From NCBI GenBank assembly GCA_022447545.1, contig JAKVBI010000017.1, forward strand, positions 62,001 to 126,000: a DNA stretch of 64,000 bases, given 5' to 3'. Made by a program: the position numbers and the translations under genes. Origin of the DNA: Myxococcota bacterium (GTDB lineage: Bacteria; Myxococcota_A; UBA9160; SMWR01). Shown piece after piece: positions 1 through 7,966 of this stretch (positions are counted from its first letter, which is position 1; every line of letters starts with the position of its first letter). Below the pieces are notes generated by a model. It had not been told where the DNA came from, searched no databases, and saw only the letters and a list, made by a program, of their open reading frames with translations.

Positions 1-1008
1 CCTGGTGTCGAGGCGGTGACGTTTGCGGGGCAGAACCCAGCCGACTTCCAGGGGAAGCATTGGGGCGAAGGGTACCCGGGTGCCTTCGATCCAGCGCATC
101 GCCTCCGCGATATGGATCTGGAGGGGATTGATCTCGCGATGCTGTTTCCCAGCGTGGTGGGAGCCATTGGAGGTGTCGCGGATCACGAGGTCGCAGCGGC
201 GATGGCTCGAGCCTACAACCGTTGGATTCTCGACTACTGTGCAGCGGATCCCTCGCGGTTGTTTCCCGTGGCAGTCGTGCCACTCCAGGATCCGAAGGCT
301 GCTGTCGAAGAGGTGGAATGGACGGCCCGTCAGGGGTTTCGCTGCGTCATGGTGAGGTCGTGTCTCTACCAGGGAAGAGCCCATGATCACGCGGATTTCG
401 AGGCCTTCTACGCGGCTTGCGCTCACCAATCTCTCGCAATTGGTCTCCACCCGTTTCCCTTTCCAGATGTGGGTTGGACCCAGGCCGTCATGCCTGATCT
501 CGAGGGCGTCTCCGGGAGTCACATCATCATGGCCGACATGCTCGCGCTACCGCTCGACAACATGCTGACCATGGCCTACGTGATGTTTGGCGGGATCTGT
601 GATCGTCATCCAGACTTGCGGTTTGCCTTCTTGGAGAGCAATGCCACGTGGACGACCTCACTCATTGATCGCATGGAGTCACGGTTCCGTAGAGGGGGGC
701 ATGCCCGGATTAAGACCCCTCCCTCGGAGATACTCAGTCGGCAATGTTTCGTTTCCGTGGAAGGAGATGAGCCCTCTCTTCCGCCGCTGGCCGATTTGAT
801 TGGCGAAGAGGTTCTGATCTGGGCTTCGGATTTTCCCCATTTCGACGGTCACTTTCCGGGTGCCGTCACCGAGGCAGTTCAGGGAATGAAAACCATGCCG
901 GAGCGCTTACAACGCAAGGTTCTGGGGGAAAATGCGGCGCGACTGTTTCAGATTCCTCTGGAAGCCAGGGTTCGAAATTCTCCCACGAGCACGTCTGATG
1001 GTTGCTGA
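1..1008 (+). CDS. Amidohydrolase family protein (5' end outside window)
   Basis: This is a metal-dependent hydrolase or decarboxylase of the amidohydrolase-2 type (TIM barrel, ACMSD-like). The frame is open from base 1, reading PGVEA before a possible GTG at 16, so the true start and probably the N-terminal metal-binding HxH lie outside the window. Visible family marks are GLHPFPFP in mid-protein and the late ASDFPHFDGHFPG segment, whose Asp is the usual metal-binding or catalytic residue. The substrate is unknown. The alpha/beta hydrolase gene follows after 18 bases on the same strand, so the two are probably co-transcribed. Four other amidohydrolase-fold genes occur in the window. Confidence 0.85.
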   Translation, partial: PGVEAVTFAGQNPADFQGKHWGEGYPGAFDPAHRLRDMDLEGIDLAMLFPSVVGAIGGVADHEVAAAMARAYNRWILDYCAADPSRLFPVAVVPLQDPKAAVEEVEWTARQGFRCVMVRSCLYQGRAHDHADFEAFYAACAHQSLAIGLHPFPFPDVGWTQAVMPDLEGVSGSHIIMADMLALPLDNMLTMAYVMFGGICDRHPDLRFAFLESNATWTTSLIDRMESRFRRGGHARIKTPPSEILSRQCFVSVEGDEPSLPPLADLIGEEVLIWASDFPHFDGHFPGAVTEAVQGMKTMPERLQRKVLGENAARLFQIPLEARVRNSPTSTSDGC

Positions 1009-1026
1009 CTTTGGGGTTCTTTCCAC

Positions 1027-1809
1027 TTGAACGATTCGGATGGATCGGATCGAAGAGCTCTCATCGGTTTAGAACCTCAGGGGCGAGTAGACGCGACGGA
1101 GCATTTTCTGCTGATTCACGGAGGCTCTCACGGAGCCTGGTGTTGGCAGGCTTGTGTCGAAGCCCTCGAGCGCAGGGGGCATCGGGCGACGGCGATTGAT
1201 CTCCCGGGCCATGGTTCCGACGAAACATCTCGGGAACTCGTAACGTTGGAATCCTATGTCGACGCCGTATCTGACCGAATCGAAAAGCATCAGGGACCTC
1301 CGCTGACCCTGGTAGGACACTCATTGGCGGGAGTGGCTCTTCCGCAGGTGGCATGCCGCCATCCTGGCAGAATCAGCCAGGTGGTCTTCCTGGCAGCGAT
1401 CGTTCTCGAGCCGGGTGAGTGCGCGATGGACCACATTCCCGAGGACAGAAGGCCGAGTTATTTCGAGTTGGCGAAGGCCTCTCACGACAACACCTTCTCC
1501 ATCGGCTACGAGGTGGCACGAGAGATATTCTTCCCCGAATTCGATGATGCGGAAGCTCAACGTCTTTACGGATGTTTGACCCCTCAGCCACTCGGGGTCT
1601 ATCTCGATCGATGTACAGTAAACCCAAGAGAAATTCCGTGCCCAAAGCGCTATATCGCGTGCCGAAACGATGGAGCGCTGGGTTTCGAGGCATGTCTGAA
1701 GTTTGGGGCGCGTCTTGGGGGGACCGTCGAAGAGATTTCCGGCGGCCATGACGTGATGCTTTCACAGGCACAGGATTTGGCGGAAGTTCTCCAGCGTCGA
1801 TCCAATTGA
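1027..1809 (+). CDS. Alpha/beta hydrolase (esterase/methylesterase-like)
   Basis: A 260-residue alpha/beta-hydrolase of the plant-type esterase or hydroxynitrile-lyase-like branch. The oxyanion-hole segment is LLIHGGSHGAWCW, followed by the GHG strand-helix turn (DLPGHGSD), the nucleophile elbow GHSLAG and a C-terminal GGHDVM that supplies the catalytic His. No signal peptide is seen, so it should be cytoplasmic. The start is taken as TTG at 1027, the only early start that keeps a normal N-terminus; this is uncertain. It lies 18 bases after the amidohydrolase, which suggests hydrolysis of an ester or lactone in the same pathway. It ends inside a perfect inverted repeat. Confidence 0.85.
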   Translation: MNDSDGSDRRALIGLEPQGRVDATEHFLLIHGGSHGAWCWQACVEALERRGHRATAIDLPGHGSDETSRELVTLESYVDAVSDRIEKHQGPPLTLVGHSLAGVALPQVACRHPGRISQVVFLAAIVLEPGECAMDHIPEDRRPSYFELAKASHDNTFSIGYEVAREIFFPEFDDAEAQRLYGCLTPQPLGVYLDRCTVNPREIPCPKRYIACRNDGALGFEACLKFGARLGGTVEEISGGHDVMLSQAQDLAEVLQRRSN

Positions 1810-1834
1810 GCGGTGGTTGCCTAACCGCTCAATT
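1804..1834. terminator. Perfect 11-bp inverted repeat between convergent genes
   Basis: AATTGAGCGGT at 1804-1814 is exactly complementary to ACCGCTCAATT at 1824-1834, with a 9-base loop. It covers the last codons and stop of the alpha/beta hydrolase and faces the 3' end of the rhomboid gene, so it probably ends transcription from both sides. The T-tract is short on both strands. Confidence 0.6.
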
Positions 1835-1841
1835 TCCCGGA

Positions 1842-2702
1842 TCAGCTCAGTGCGACCTTCCAGGCGTAGGCGACGGCTAGGAACGTGCTTGCCGCCAGTG
1901 TCCACTGGACCCAAGAGGGCGGGTGTTGACGAAAGCTGAGGGCTGCGGCTGCACCCAGGGCTGCTCCCATCAGGAGGCCGAACACGTGGGCGCCCAGGTC
2001 CGCGCTCGAACCCGTTCCGAGCATGGCCACCAGCGCCAGACTCGCAGCGATGGGAGCCATGCGGCGGTGGCCATGGGCACCCCTGCGGGCGCGGTGGACC
2101 GCGCCCCTGCCCCCCAGTAAACCGATTGCGCCAAACACGGACGTCGAAGCTCCCACTGATATGTGATTCGTTCCGTGTGCGAAAGCATTGACGAAGTTGC
2201 CCCCTGCGCCCGCCAGGACGGCCAGAAACAGTGCGAGGCCTGGACCAAGGGTCCGGCCTGCAAAGAAAAGAAACACGGAGCCCGCAAATAGATTGCCGAG
2301 GATGTGAGAGAGGTCGGCGTGGAGCGTGAGGGCGGTGACTGTGCGCCACGTTTCGCCCAGGAGGATACGATCCGCATTGGCGCTGCCCCGTTCGAACCAT
2401 TGGGGCGCCGAATCCCGCTCACTCGTGAGGAAAAAGAAAATCGCCAAGGTTCCCATGACGGCAAGAGCGGAGTTCAGGGCGGCTGGGTGATGGGCTTCGA
2501 CATCCTCGAGGGGGGCGGGAGGGTTTTCGTTGTCGTACAATTCGAGAACCGCGATGGCTCGTTCGGCGTCCCAGTTTCGAACGCTCAACTCGTAGCCGTT
2601 GCCTTCCTTGTGGATCTCGGAATCCAGGTTCTCGGACGTGAGAACGAGCGCCCACTCATCGGCAACCTGGCGTTTCGGAGTGGTGCGAATGGGGGTATTC
2701 AC
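1842..2702 (-). CDS. Rhomboid-family intramembrane serine protease
   Basis: A 286-residue membrane protease that cleaves transmembrane substrates within the bilayer. A soluble N-terminal region (about residues 1-75) is followed by about six hydrophobic segments. The family marks are complete: HADLSHILGN (residues 128-137, His and Asn of the oxyanion hole), GASTSVFG with nucleophile Ser186, and GAHVFGLLMG with catalytic His239. A GTG start at 2702 is chosen because the frame continues upstream only into the divergent acyl-CoA synthetase's promoter and 5' end. The N-terminal domain resembles the small regulatory domain found on some bacterial rhomboids, but its role is unknown. Substrates cannot be predicted. 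Confidence 0.85.
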   Translation of the reverse strand: MNTPIRTTPKRQVADEWALVLTSENLDSEIHKEGNGYELSVRNWDAERAIAVLELYDNENPPAPLEDVEAHHPAALNSALAVMGTLAIFFFLTSERDSAPQWFERGSANADRILLGETWRTVTALTLHADLSHILGNLFAGSVFLFFAGRTLGPGLALFLAVLAGAGGNFVNAFAHGTNHISVGASTSVFGAIGLLGGRGAVHRARRGAHGHRRMAPIAASLALVAMLGTGSSADLGAHVFGLLMGAALGAAAALSFRQHPPSWVQWTLAASTFLAVAYAWKVALS

Positions 2703-2842
2703 GGTGTGTTGAATTCCCTGGTTCGAGAGGGGCTGGGACCATCGATCAGCATAATGCTCTCGATGCCCATGCTCTGTGGGTCTTTCGGCGAGCGGCTTGG
2801 AATCTTCCCCGCGGCGGGTTTGTCGCTGGTATAAAGACCTTC

Positions 2843-4336
2843 GTGATGGCCGATGTTGAACCGTCCGCAATTTCCTTTGGTCGCCGCGCGAGCGACCTGG
2901 CCAGGGAACGCCCCGACGAAACTGCGCTTCTGTTTGCGCCGCGAGAAGGGGAGGAGCGCGAATACACCTGGGCCGAACTCGAGTGTCGAGCCCTCCAGAT
3001 CGCGGGTCTGTTGAAGGATCGCGGTGTCGGGCAGGGAGACATGGTGATCGTGGGCCTGGCCAATTCTCCAGAGCACGTGTTTGCCACGGTGGCCGCGTGG
3101 AAGCTCGGAGCTTGTGTCCTTCCCCTGCGTTCAGATCTGCCCGAATGGGAGCGTGAGAGGGTCGTCGGGGTAGCCCGACCCCGAGTCGTGCTTGGAGATT
3201 GGCCGGATGCGGGATCTAACGTGCTTTCGAGTGCGGCTCTCGCGGCGACCGAAGGCAACCCTGCTGAGCCCATGGAAGACCGGGTGGCGGATCCGGCCAC
3301 AGCGATTGCGAGTAGCGGTTCCACGGGTACGCCCAAGATCATCCTTCGGCCAGGCCGCGGCGAGCGCGTGTGGGGAGACCCACAGGGATCCTTCGATCGA
3401 GATTTCGAGGCCGGCAATCGGACGGAATTGATTCCGGCGCCTCTATATCACACGAACGGCTTCTACATCCTCCATATGGCTCTTTTTACCGGGGATCGTG
3501 TGGTTCTCATGGAGCGTTTCGAAGCGGCCCAGGCTGCCGACCTGATCGAGCGTCACCCGATTGCCACGGTGGTCATGGTGCCGACGATGCTGTTGAGAAT
3601 GGTCCGACTACCCGATTTCGATTCTCGAGATTTTTCACGAGTTGAATCGGTCATCACCGGGGGCGCGTCCTGTCCCGAATGGCTCGCGCGGCGTTGGATC
3701 GAGCGCGTGGGTCCCCAGCGGTTCATTTTCAGTTATGGATCGACTGAAGGTGTGGGCATGGTGGTCATTAATGGAGAGGAGTGGCTCGAACATCCCGGAA
3801 GCGTAGGGAAGGGCGTCGATACCGAGATCCGCATACTCGATTCTGCAGGAGGGGACCTGCCAGCAGGCGAAGTCGGCGAGATCTTCATGCGAAAGACGGA
3901 TACCGATGAACCCACATATCGGTACGTCGGTGCCCCACAGGCGAAACAGACAGAAGATGGCTTCACGAGTATCGGCGATCTCGGGTGGCTCGATGCCGAT
4001 GGATACCTCTACATCGCAGACCGACGCGTCGATATGATCATCTCCGGTGGCGCCAACGTCTTTCCCGCCGAGATCGAGGCCGCACTCTTGGAACATCCGG
4101 ATATTTTTGACGTCGTAGTGATTGGTTTGGCTGATCCCGACTGGGGGCAGCGCGTGCATGCGCTAGTCCAGATGCGGATCGGTGCTCCTGAGGTCCCAGA
4201 GGAGGATCTTCGCGCCTATTGTCGGGAGCGGCTGGCTGCCTACAAGGTCCCGAAGACGTTCGAGTTCGTTGAGCGCTTGCCCCGAAGTGATGCGGGTAAG
4301 CTCAACCGAGCGAAATTGGCGGAAGAGCGCGCCTAG
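2843..4336 (+). CDS. Class I adenylate-forming acyl-CoA synthetase
   Basis: A 497-residue ANL-superfamily ligase that makes an acyl-AMP and then an acyl-CoA. The P-loop is ASSGSTGTPK (about residues 156-165), then FSYGSTEG, then GDLGWLDADGYLYIADR with the hinge region, GGANVFPAEIE, and the C-terminal PRSDAGKLNR with the adenylation lysine. Length and motif order match medium or long-chain and aromatic acyl-CoA ligases. A GTG (2843) directly precedes an ATG (2846), and either could initiate. It is divergent from the rhomboid gene and convergent with the dehydrogenase gene. It probably activates a carboxylic acid for the CoA-dependent enzymes coded in the window. Confidence 0.92.
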   Translation: MMADVEPSAISFGRRASDLARERPDETALLFAPREGEEREYTWAELECRALQIAGLLKDRGVGQGDMVIVGLANSPEHVFATVAAWKLGACVLPLRSDLPEWERERVVGVARPRVVLGDWPDAGSNVLSSAALAATEGNPAEPMEDRVADPATAIASSGSTGTPKIILRPGRGERVWGDPQGSFDRDFEAGNRTELIPAPLYHTNGFYILHMALFTGDRVVLMERFEAAQAADLIERHPIATVVMVPTMLLRMVRLPDFDSRDFSRVESVITGGASCPEWLARRWIERVGPQRFIFSYGSTEGVGMVVINGEEWLEHPGSVGKGVDTEIRILDSAGGDLPAGEVGEIFMRKTDTDEPTYRYVGAPQAKQTEDGFTSIGDLGWLDADGYLYIADRRVDMIISGGANVFPAEIEAALLEHPDIFDVVVIGLADPDWGQRVHALVQMRIGAPEVPEEDLRAYCRERLAAYKVPKTFEFVERLPRSDAGKLNRAKLAEERA

Positions 4337-4365
4337 AATTCCGAGTCGGGCAGAACTGGCGGACG

Positions 4366-5220
4366 CTACTCTGCCCCCCACGTCTTGGGCATCTCATCGT
4401 GGTTGATTCGTGTGACCGGTAGGTCGATCCCGAGACGTTCCGCCAATACCAAAGCGGCGTGAAGGTCTTTTTGTGATTTCGGAGATTCATGGTTGGCGAT
4501 CTCTGGGAGCGAACCCGAATAATTCATGTCGTAGGAGGCGATGCGTTCGCGCAGGAAGAACTCGTGCAAGCCGCTCTGAGCCTCACTGTGGGTCACGATA
4601 CGGTTGAACTGCTTCAAGTCCACTCCTGCACTCTTGGCAAGCAGAATGCCCTCGTGGGTCGCCGCCAGCTTTCCGAAGGACACCACCATGAGGGCGAGTT
4701 TGGCGGCCATTCCCGCGCCGGCGTCGCCAACCCGGAGGACGAGAGATGCGTAGGTGGACAGGGCAGGTCGGATCTCATCGATCTGGGCCGGGTCACCCCC
4801 GAGAAGGACTGCGAGTTCGCCGCGAAGCGCAGCGTCGGCACCTCCTGTAACCGTTGCTTCGATCACGCGAAACGACTTTTCCGAGGCTGCATTCGCGACC
4901 TCTTCGAAAGTCTCCATGTGGATCGTGGAATGGATGGCGACGATGGGGGACGAGTTCTCGCATTCGACGATCCCAGTTTTCCCCAACACCGCAGTGCGAA
5001 CCTGATCGTCGCTGTTGACCACGACGGATACCACGGAGCACCGTTCGGCAACCTCGGCTGGGGATGCGGCAATGGATGCCCCGAGACCGGCGAGGTGGTC
5101 GCAAGCTGAAGCCTCGATGTCGAACACGACAGCTTCATGGCCCAGGTTCAGGACGCGTGTTGCCATGGCGGTACCCATTTTGCCGACGCCGACGAAACCG
5201 ATGGGCCGCTCGAGACTCAT
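4366..5220 (-). CDS. NAD(P)-dependent 3-hydroxyisobutyrate/6-phosphogluconate dehydrogenase-like protein
   Basis: A 284-residue beta-hydroxyacid dehydrogenase. The N-terminal Rossmann motif is GFVGVGKMGTAMA (residues 8-20), the substrate motif is ATVTGGADAA (residues 122-131; the family usually has DAPVSGG) and the catalytic-lysine motif is GAGMAAKLALM with Lys174. The usual GxGxxxKxxxN motif ends in Met178 instead of Asn, an unusual change next to the active site. The ATG at 5220 overlaps the stop of the CMD gene by four bases (ATGA), so the two are translationally coupled. It likely oxidises or reduces a small branched hydroxyacid or semialdehyde. The substrate is not known. Confidence 0.87.
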   Translation of the reverse strand: MSLERPIGFVGVGKMGTAMATRVLNLGHEAVVFDIEASACDHLAGLGASIAASPAEVAERCSVVSVVVNSDDQVRTAVLGKTGIVECENSSPIVAIHSTIHMETFEEVANAASEKSFRVIEATVTGGADAALRGELAVLLGGDPAQIDEIRPALSTYASLVLRVGDAGAGMAAKLALMVVSFGKLAATHEGILLAKSAGVDLKQFNRIVTHSEAQSGLHEFFLRERIASYDMNYSGSLPEIANHESPKSQKDLHAALVLAERLGIDLPVTRINHDEMPKTWGAE

Positions 5221-5618
5221 GACGAATTCCCAGGTGTTGAAAGGTGGCGTTCGATGGCGGCTTCGCTGGCACGAAAGAGGTCTCCGCTAGACGGCGTTCC
5301 GACGTAGGTGATCAGGTGGATCACCACCTCTCGGACCTGCTCCACAGTCAGTTCGGAAGTTTCGAGGACGCGATCGAACTGAAATTCGAGGATGTCGAAA
5401 CGACGGGTCGCTGCGAGCACCCCCATGGTCAAGAGCCGGCGCGAGGGGATGGGGAGAGCTCGCCTGGACCAGACTTCCGAGAATTGTTGATCGATGACGA
5501 GGAGATCGAAGAACTCTGCCGAGCCGCCGTCGGGCAGTGGAGCGTCTTCGCCGTAAACCTCGCGGTACATTGCCAGGCCTCTGGCGCGGCGTTCGGATTT
5601 GTTTTTGGCTTGGGACAT
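5217..5618 (-). CDS. Carboxymuconolactone decarboxylase (CMD) family protein
   Basis: A 133-residue all-helical protein of the CMD (PcaC-like) fold. It shows the typical RRLLTMGVLAATRR helix followed by VEQVREVVIHLITYVG. It has no cysteine, so it is not an AhpD-type peroxidase and is more like gamma-carboxymuconolactone decarboxylase. The start at 5618 is well supported by AGGAGGTAC a few bases upstream. It is the first gene of a two-gene operon with the dehydrogenase (4-base overlap) and is divergent from the nitroreductase. Decarboxylase function is inferred from the family only, since many CMD proteins have no known reaction. Confidence 0.8.
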   Translation of the reverse strand: MSQAKNKSERRARGLAMYREVYGEDAPLPDGGSAEFFDLLVIDQQFSEVWSRRALPIPSRRLLTMGVLAATRRFDILEFQFDRVLETSELTVEQVREVVIHLITYVGTPSSGDLFRASEAAIERHLSTPGNSS

Positions 5619-5811
5619 GTCTCGTACCTCCTGCGGGGGACGTCCGTGGATCGCTCGGGAATCGGAGACATCCTAACCCGCAACGGGGTGATCGAGGCCC
5701 GTCGTGGAAGGAATCATGGAAGAATCCGGTTGAGAATTCGGCTGAGAGCGATTTGGGACACACGATCGGGAATGCGTTTGCCTCGGACTGTGGCCGAGAT
5801 ACCTTGCCTCA

Positions 5812-6483
5812 ATGTCGAAGACACTCCCTCTGAGCCCGGATGAATTGCTCACGACCACCCGCGCTGTCCGTCGACGTCTGGACCTCGACCGACCCGTTCC
5901 TCTGGAGGAAATCGAGCAGTGTGTCCGTATTGCACTGCAGGCGCCGAGTGGTTCCAATTCGCGCCGATGGCACTTCGTCGTCGTGAGCGATGCGGAAAAG
6001 CGCGCGAAGATCGCGGATTTCTATCGCGAGTCCTTTGCCGACTATCGAAAGATGCCGATTTCGGCCCACGCTTTGGCCGAGCAGGCCGAAGGCACCGAAG
6101 TGGGTGTCATGAATCGAGTCGTCGATTCGGCGGAATCCCTGGCCGAGAATCTCCATCGGGTGCCGGCTCTGGTGATTCCCTGTATCGAAGGGAGGCTTCC
6201 AGCCATGGAGGGCCCAATGGGCGATCTTTCCCGGGCAAGCCATTACGGCTCGATCCTACCGGCATTCTGGAGTTTTATGCTCGCTGCTCGAGCCCGCGGC
6301 TTGGGAACGGCCTGGACGACTCTTCACCTGCGTTTCGAGGTGGAGATCGCGGAGTTGCTCGACATTCCCTACTCGGAAATCATGCAGTGCGCTTTGAGTC
6401 CCGTCGCCTATACACAGGGCACCGACTTCAAAGCGGCCTCGGGTCGAGAACCCGAAAATTCGCTTCACGTCGACGGTTGGTAG
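5812..6483 (+). CDS. Nitroreductase-family FMN oxidoreductase
   Basis: A 223-residue member of the FMN-dependent nitroreductase fold. It has TTRAVRRRLDLDRPV at the N-terminus (FMN phosphate-binding Arg), ALQAPSGSN and RWHFVVVSD, and a C-terminal GLGTAWTTLHL and GTDFKAASGR. It is clearly paralogous to the gene at 24492-25148. Such proteins reduce nitro groups, quinones or enoyl substrates with NAD(P)H; this branch is not characterised to my knowledge. It is divergent from the CMD/dehydrogenase pair and followed by a flavoprotein gene on the same strand. Confidence 0.85.
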   Translation: MSKTLPLSPDELLTTTRAVRRRLDLDRPVPLEEIEQCVRIALQAPSGSNSRRWHFVVVSDAEKRAKIADFYRESFADYRKMPISAHALAEQAEGTEVGVMNRVVDSAESLAENLHRVPALVIPCIEGRLPAMEGPMGDLSRASHYGSILPAFWSFMLAARARGLGTAWTTLHLRFEVEIAELLDIPYSEIMQCALSPVAYTQGTDFKAASGREPENSLHVDGW

Positions 6484-6526
6484 GTGGAGGTTTCGTTATG
6501 GATGCGATGATTGAGCGCAAAGGAGC

Positions 6527-7966
6527 TTGTTGGTTCACTGGGTGGAGGAGCAGGTAGATGCTTCAGAATCCTGGCCGGGGTCAATCGTGACGGTCCGTGA
6601 GCTCGAGGCCGACTATCTGATCATCGGCACCGGCGCCATGGGAATGGCCTTTGCCGATGAAGTCATGCTTCAGGATCCAACGCAACGCCTCATCATGGTT
6701 GATCGGCACGCCAAGCCAGGAGGGCATTGGAATGATGCCTACTCGTTCGTGTCCCTTCATCAACCTGCAGCATATTACGGCGTCAATTCGGAAATACTTG
6801 GTACGGGAGGCGCGAGTCTGGCCTCGGGTACTGAGGTTCTCGCCTACTACGAACGCGTCATGAAAAAGTTGGTCGGTACCGGCAAGTTGATTCACTTTCC
6901 CATGTGCGAAGTCCGGGAGGGAGGGCATTTTGTCTCGCTGGTCGATCAGGAACTGGAATATCAGGTCGAGGTTCGGAAGAAAATCGTGGACTCGACCTAT
7001 ATGGACGTACATGTTCCATCCATTCGCGACCCTGAGTATGACGTTGCACCCGAGGTCAGTGTGGTGCCCCCAAACGATCTTCCAAACATTCGGAAGCCGT
7101 CCCCCCAATACGTGATCATCGGTGCGGGCAAGACGGGAATGGATGCCGTGCTGTTTCTATTGGACCGGGGAATAGATCCGGACCGGGTAACCTGGATCGT
7201 GAGCAACGACGCATGGCTGCTCAATCGGGCACACATTCAACCCGGTCGGATGTCCAGGGATGGTCTCGGTTCGAATATGGAAAGCTTCAGGGATGCAGAG
7301 ACCGTGGATGAACTCTTCGTTTCTCTGGAGTCTCGAGGTCGCATTCTTCGGTTGGACGAAGGGGTTTGGCCCACCCGTTATCGCTGCGCAACTGTGAGTT
7401 CCGTGGAGTTGGAGCAGATGCGGCGAGTCCGCCACGTCGTTCGCATGGGAAGGGTGGTTCGTGTCGAGCCCTCGTTGATCGTTCTGGAGGGAGGCGAACT
7501 GCCCGCCCATCCCGATGCGCTTTACGTCGATTGTACGGCAGACGGTTTGTCTCGACGTGAGGTTCGTCCGTTGTTCGAAGGTCAAAGGGTCACGCTGCAA
7601 TCCATGGTGATGTGCCAACAGGTGTTCAGTGCCTCGGTTGCGGGCTACATCGAGTCGCGTTACGACGACGACGAGGAAAAGAATAAGCTCTGCCGGGTTG
7701 TCGCCCATCCTAATGAGCCCCGTGACTTTGTGATGGCGATGGCGATCAGTATGAAAAATCTAGATTCATGGGCCCGTGAATTTCGAGGCTGGTTGCGTCG
7801 TAGCCGACTCAGTGCCGTCCATCACGAGCCCATCTTGGAACTGATTCGGAGCGGGCTCCAAGCTCGTAAGATCGTTCCCATGGCCGCAGAAAAAATGCGC
7901 TTGATGATGCAGAACGAATTTCCGGAGGATGCGCTGAAGACCGTCGGTTTCGAAGAAGGAGTTTAG
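6527..7966 (+). CDS. FAD/NAD(P)-binding oxidoreductase
   Basis: About 460-479 residues. It begins with a dinucleotide-binding fold (DYLIIGTGAMGMAFADE, then MVDRHAKPGGHWNDAY) and has a second Rossmann-type motif, VIIGAGKTGMDAVLFLLDRG, in the middle. The two-dinucleotide layout resembles flavin monooxygenase-like proteins, but the Baeyer-Villiger fingerprint is absent. The start is uncertain: TTG at 6527 gives the longest form, whereas GTG at 6587 lies just before the conserved fold. It follows the nitroreductase by about 40 bases and is probably co-transcribed. The substrate is unknown. Confidence 0.75.
   Translation: MLVHWVEEQVDASESWPGSIVTVRELEADYLIIGTGAMGMAFADEVMLQDPTQRLIMVDRHAKPGGHWNDAYSFVSLHQPAAYYGVNSEILGTGGASLASGTEVLAYYERVMKKLVGTGKLIHFPMCEVREGGHFVSLVDQELEYQVEVRKKIVDSTYMDVHVPSIRDPEYDVAPEVSVVPPNDLPNIRKPSPQYVIIGAGKTGMDAVLFLLDRGIDPDRVTWIVSNDAWLLNRAHIQPGRMSRDGLGSNMESFRDAETVDELFVSLESRGRILRLDEGVWPTRYRCATVSSVELEQMRRVRHVVRMGRVVRVEPSLIVLEGGELPAHPDALYVDCTADGLSRREVRPLFEGQRVTLQSMVMCQQVFSASVAGYIESRYDDDEEKNKLCRVVAHPNEPRDFVMAMAISMKNLDSWAREFRGWLRRSRLSAVHHEPILELIRSGLQARKIVPMAAEKMRLMMQNEFPEDALKTVGFEEGV

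Noticed and set aside
4348-4376. GGGCAGA/TCTGCCC inverted repeat after the acyl-CoA synthetase as a terminator
   Set aside because: Seven pairs with a 15-base loop, overlapping the end of the convergent gene and lacking a T-tract.
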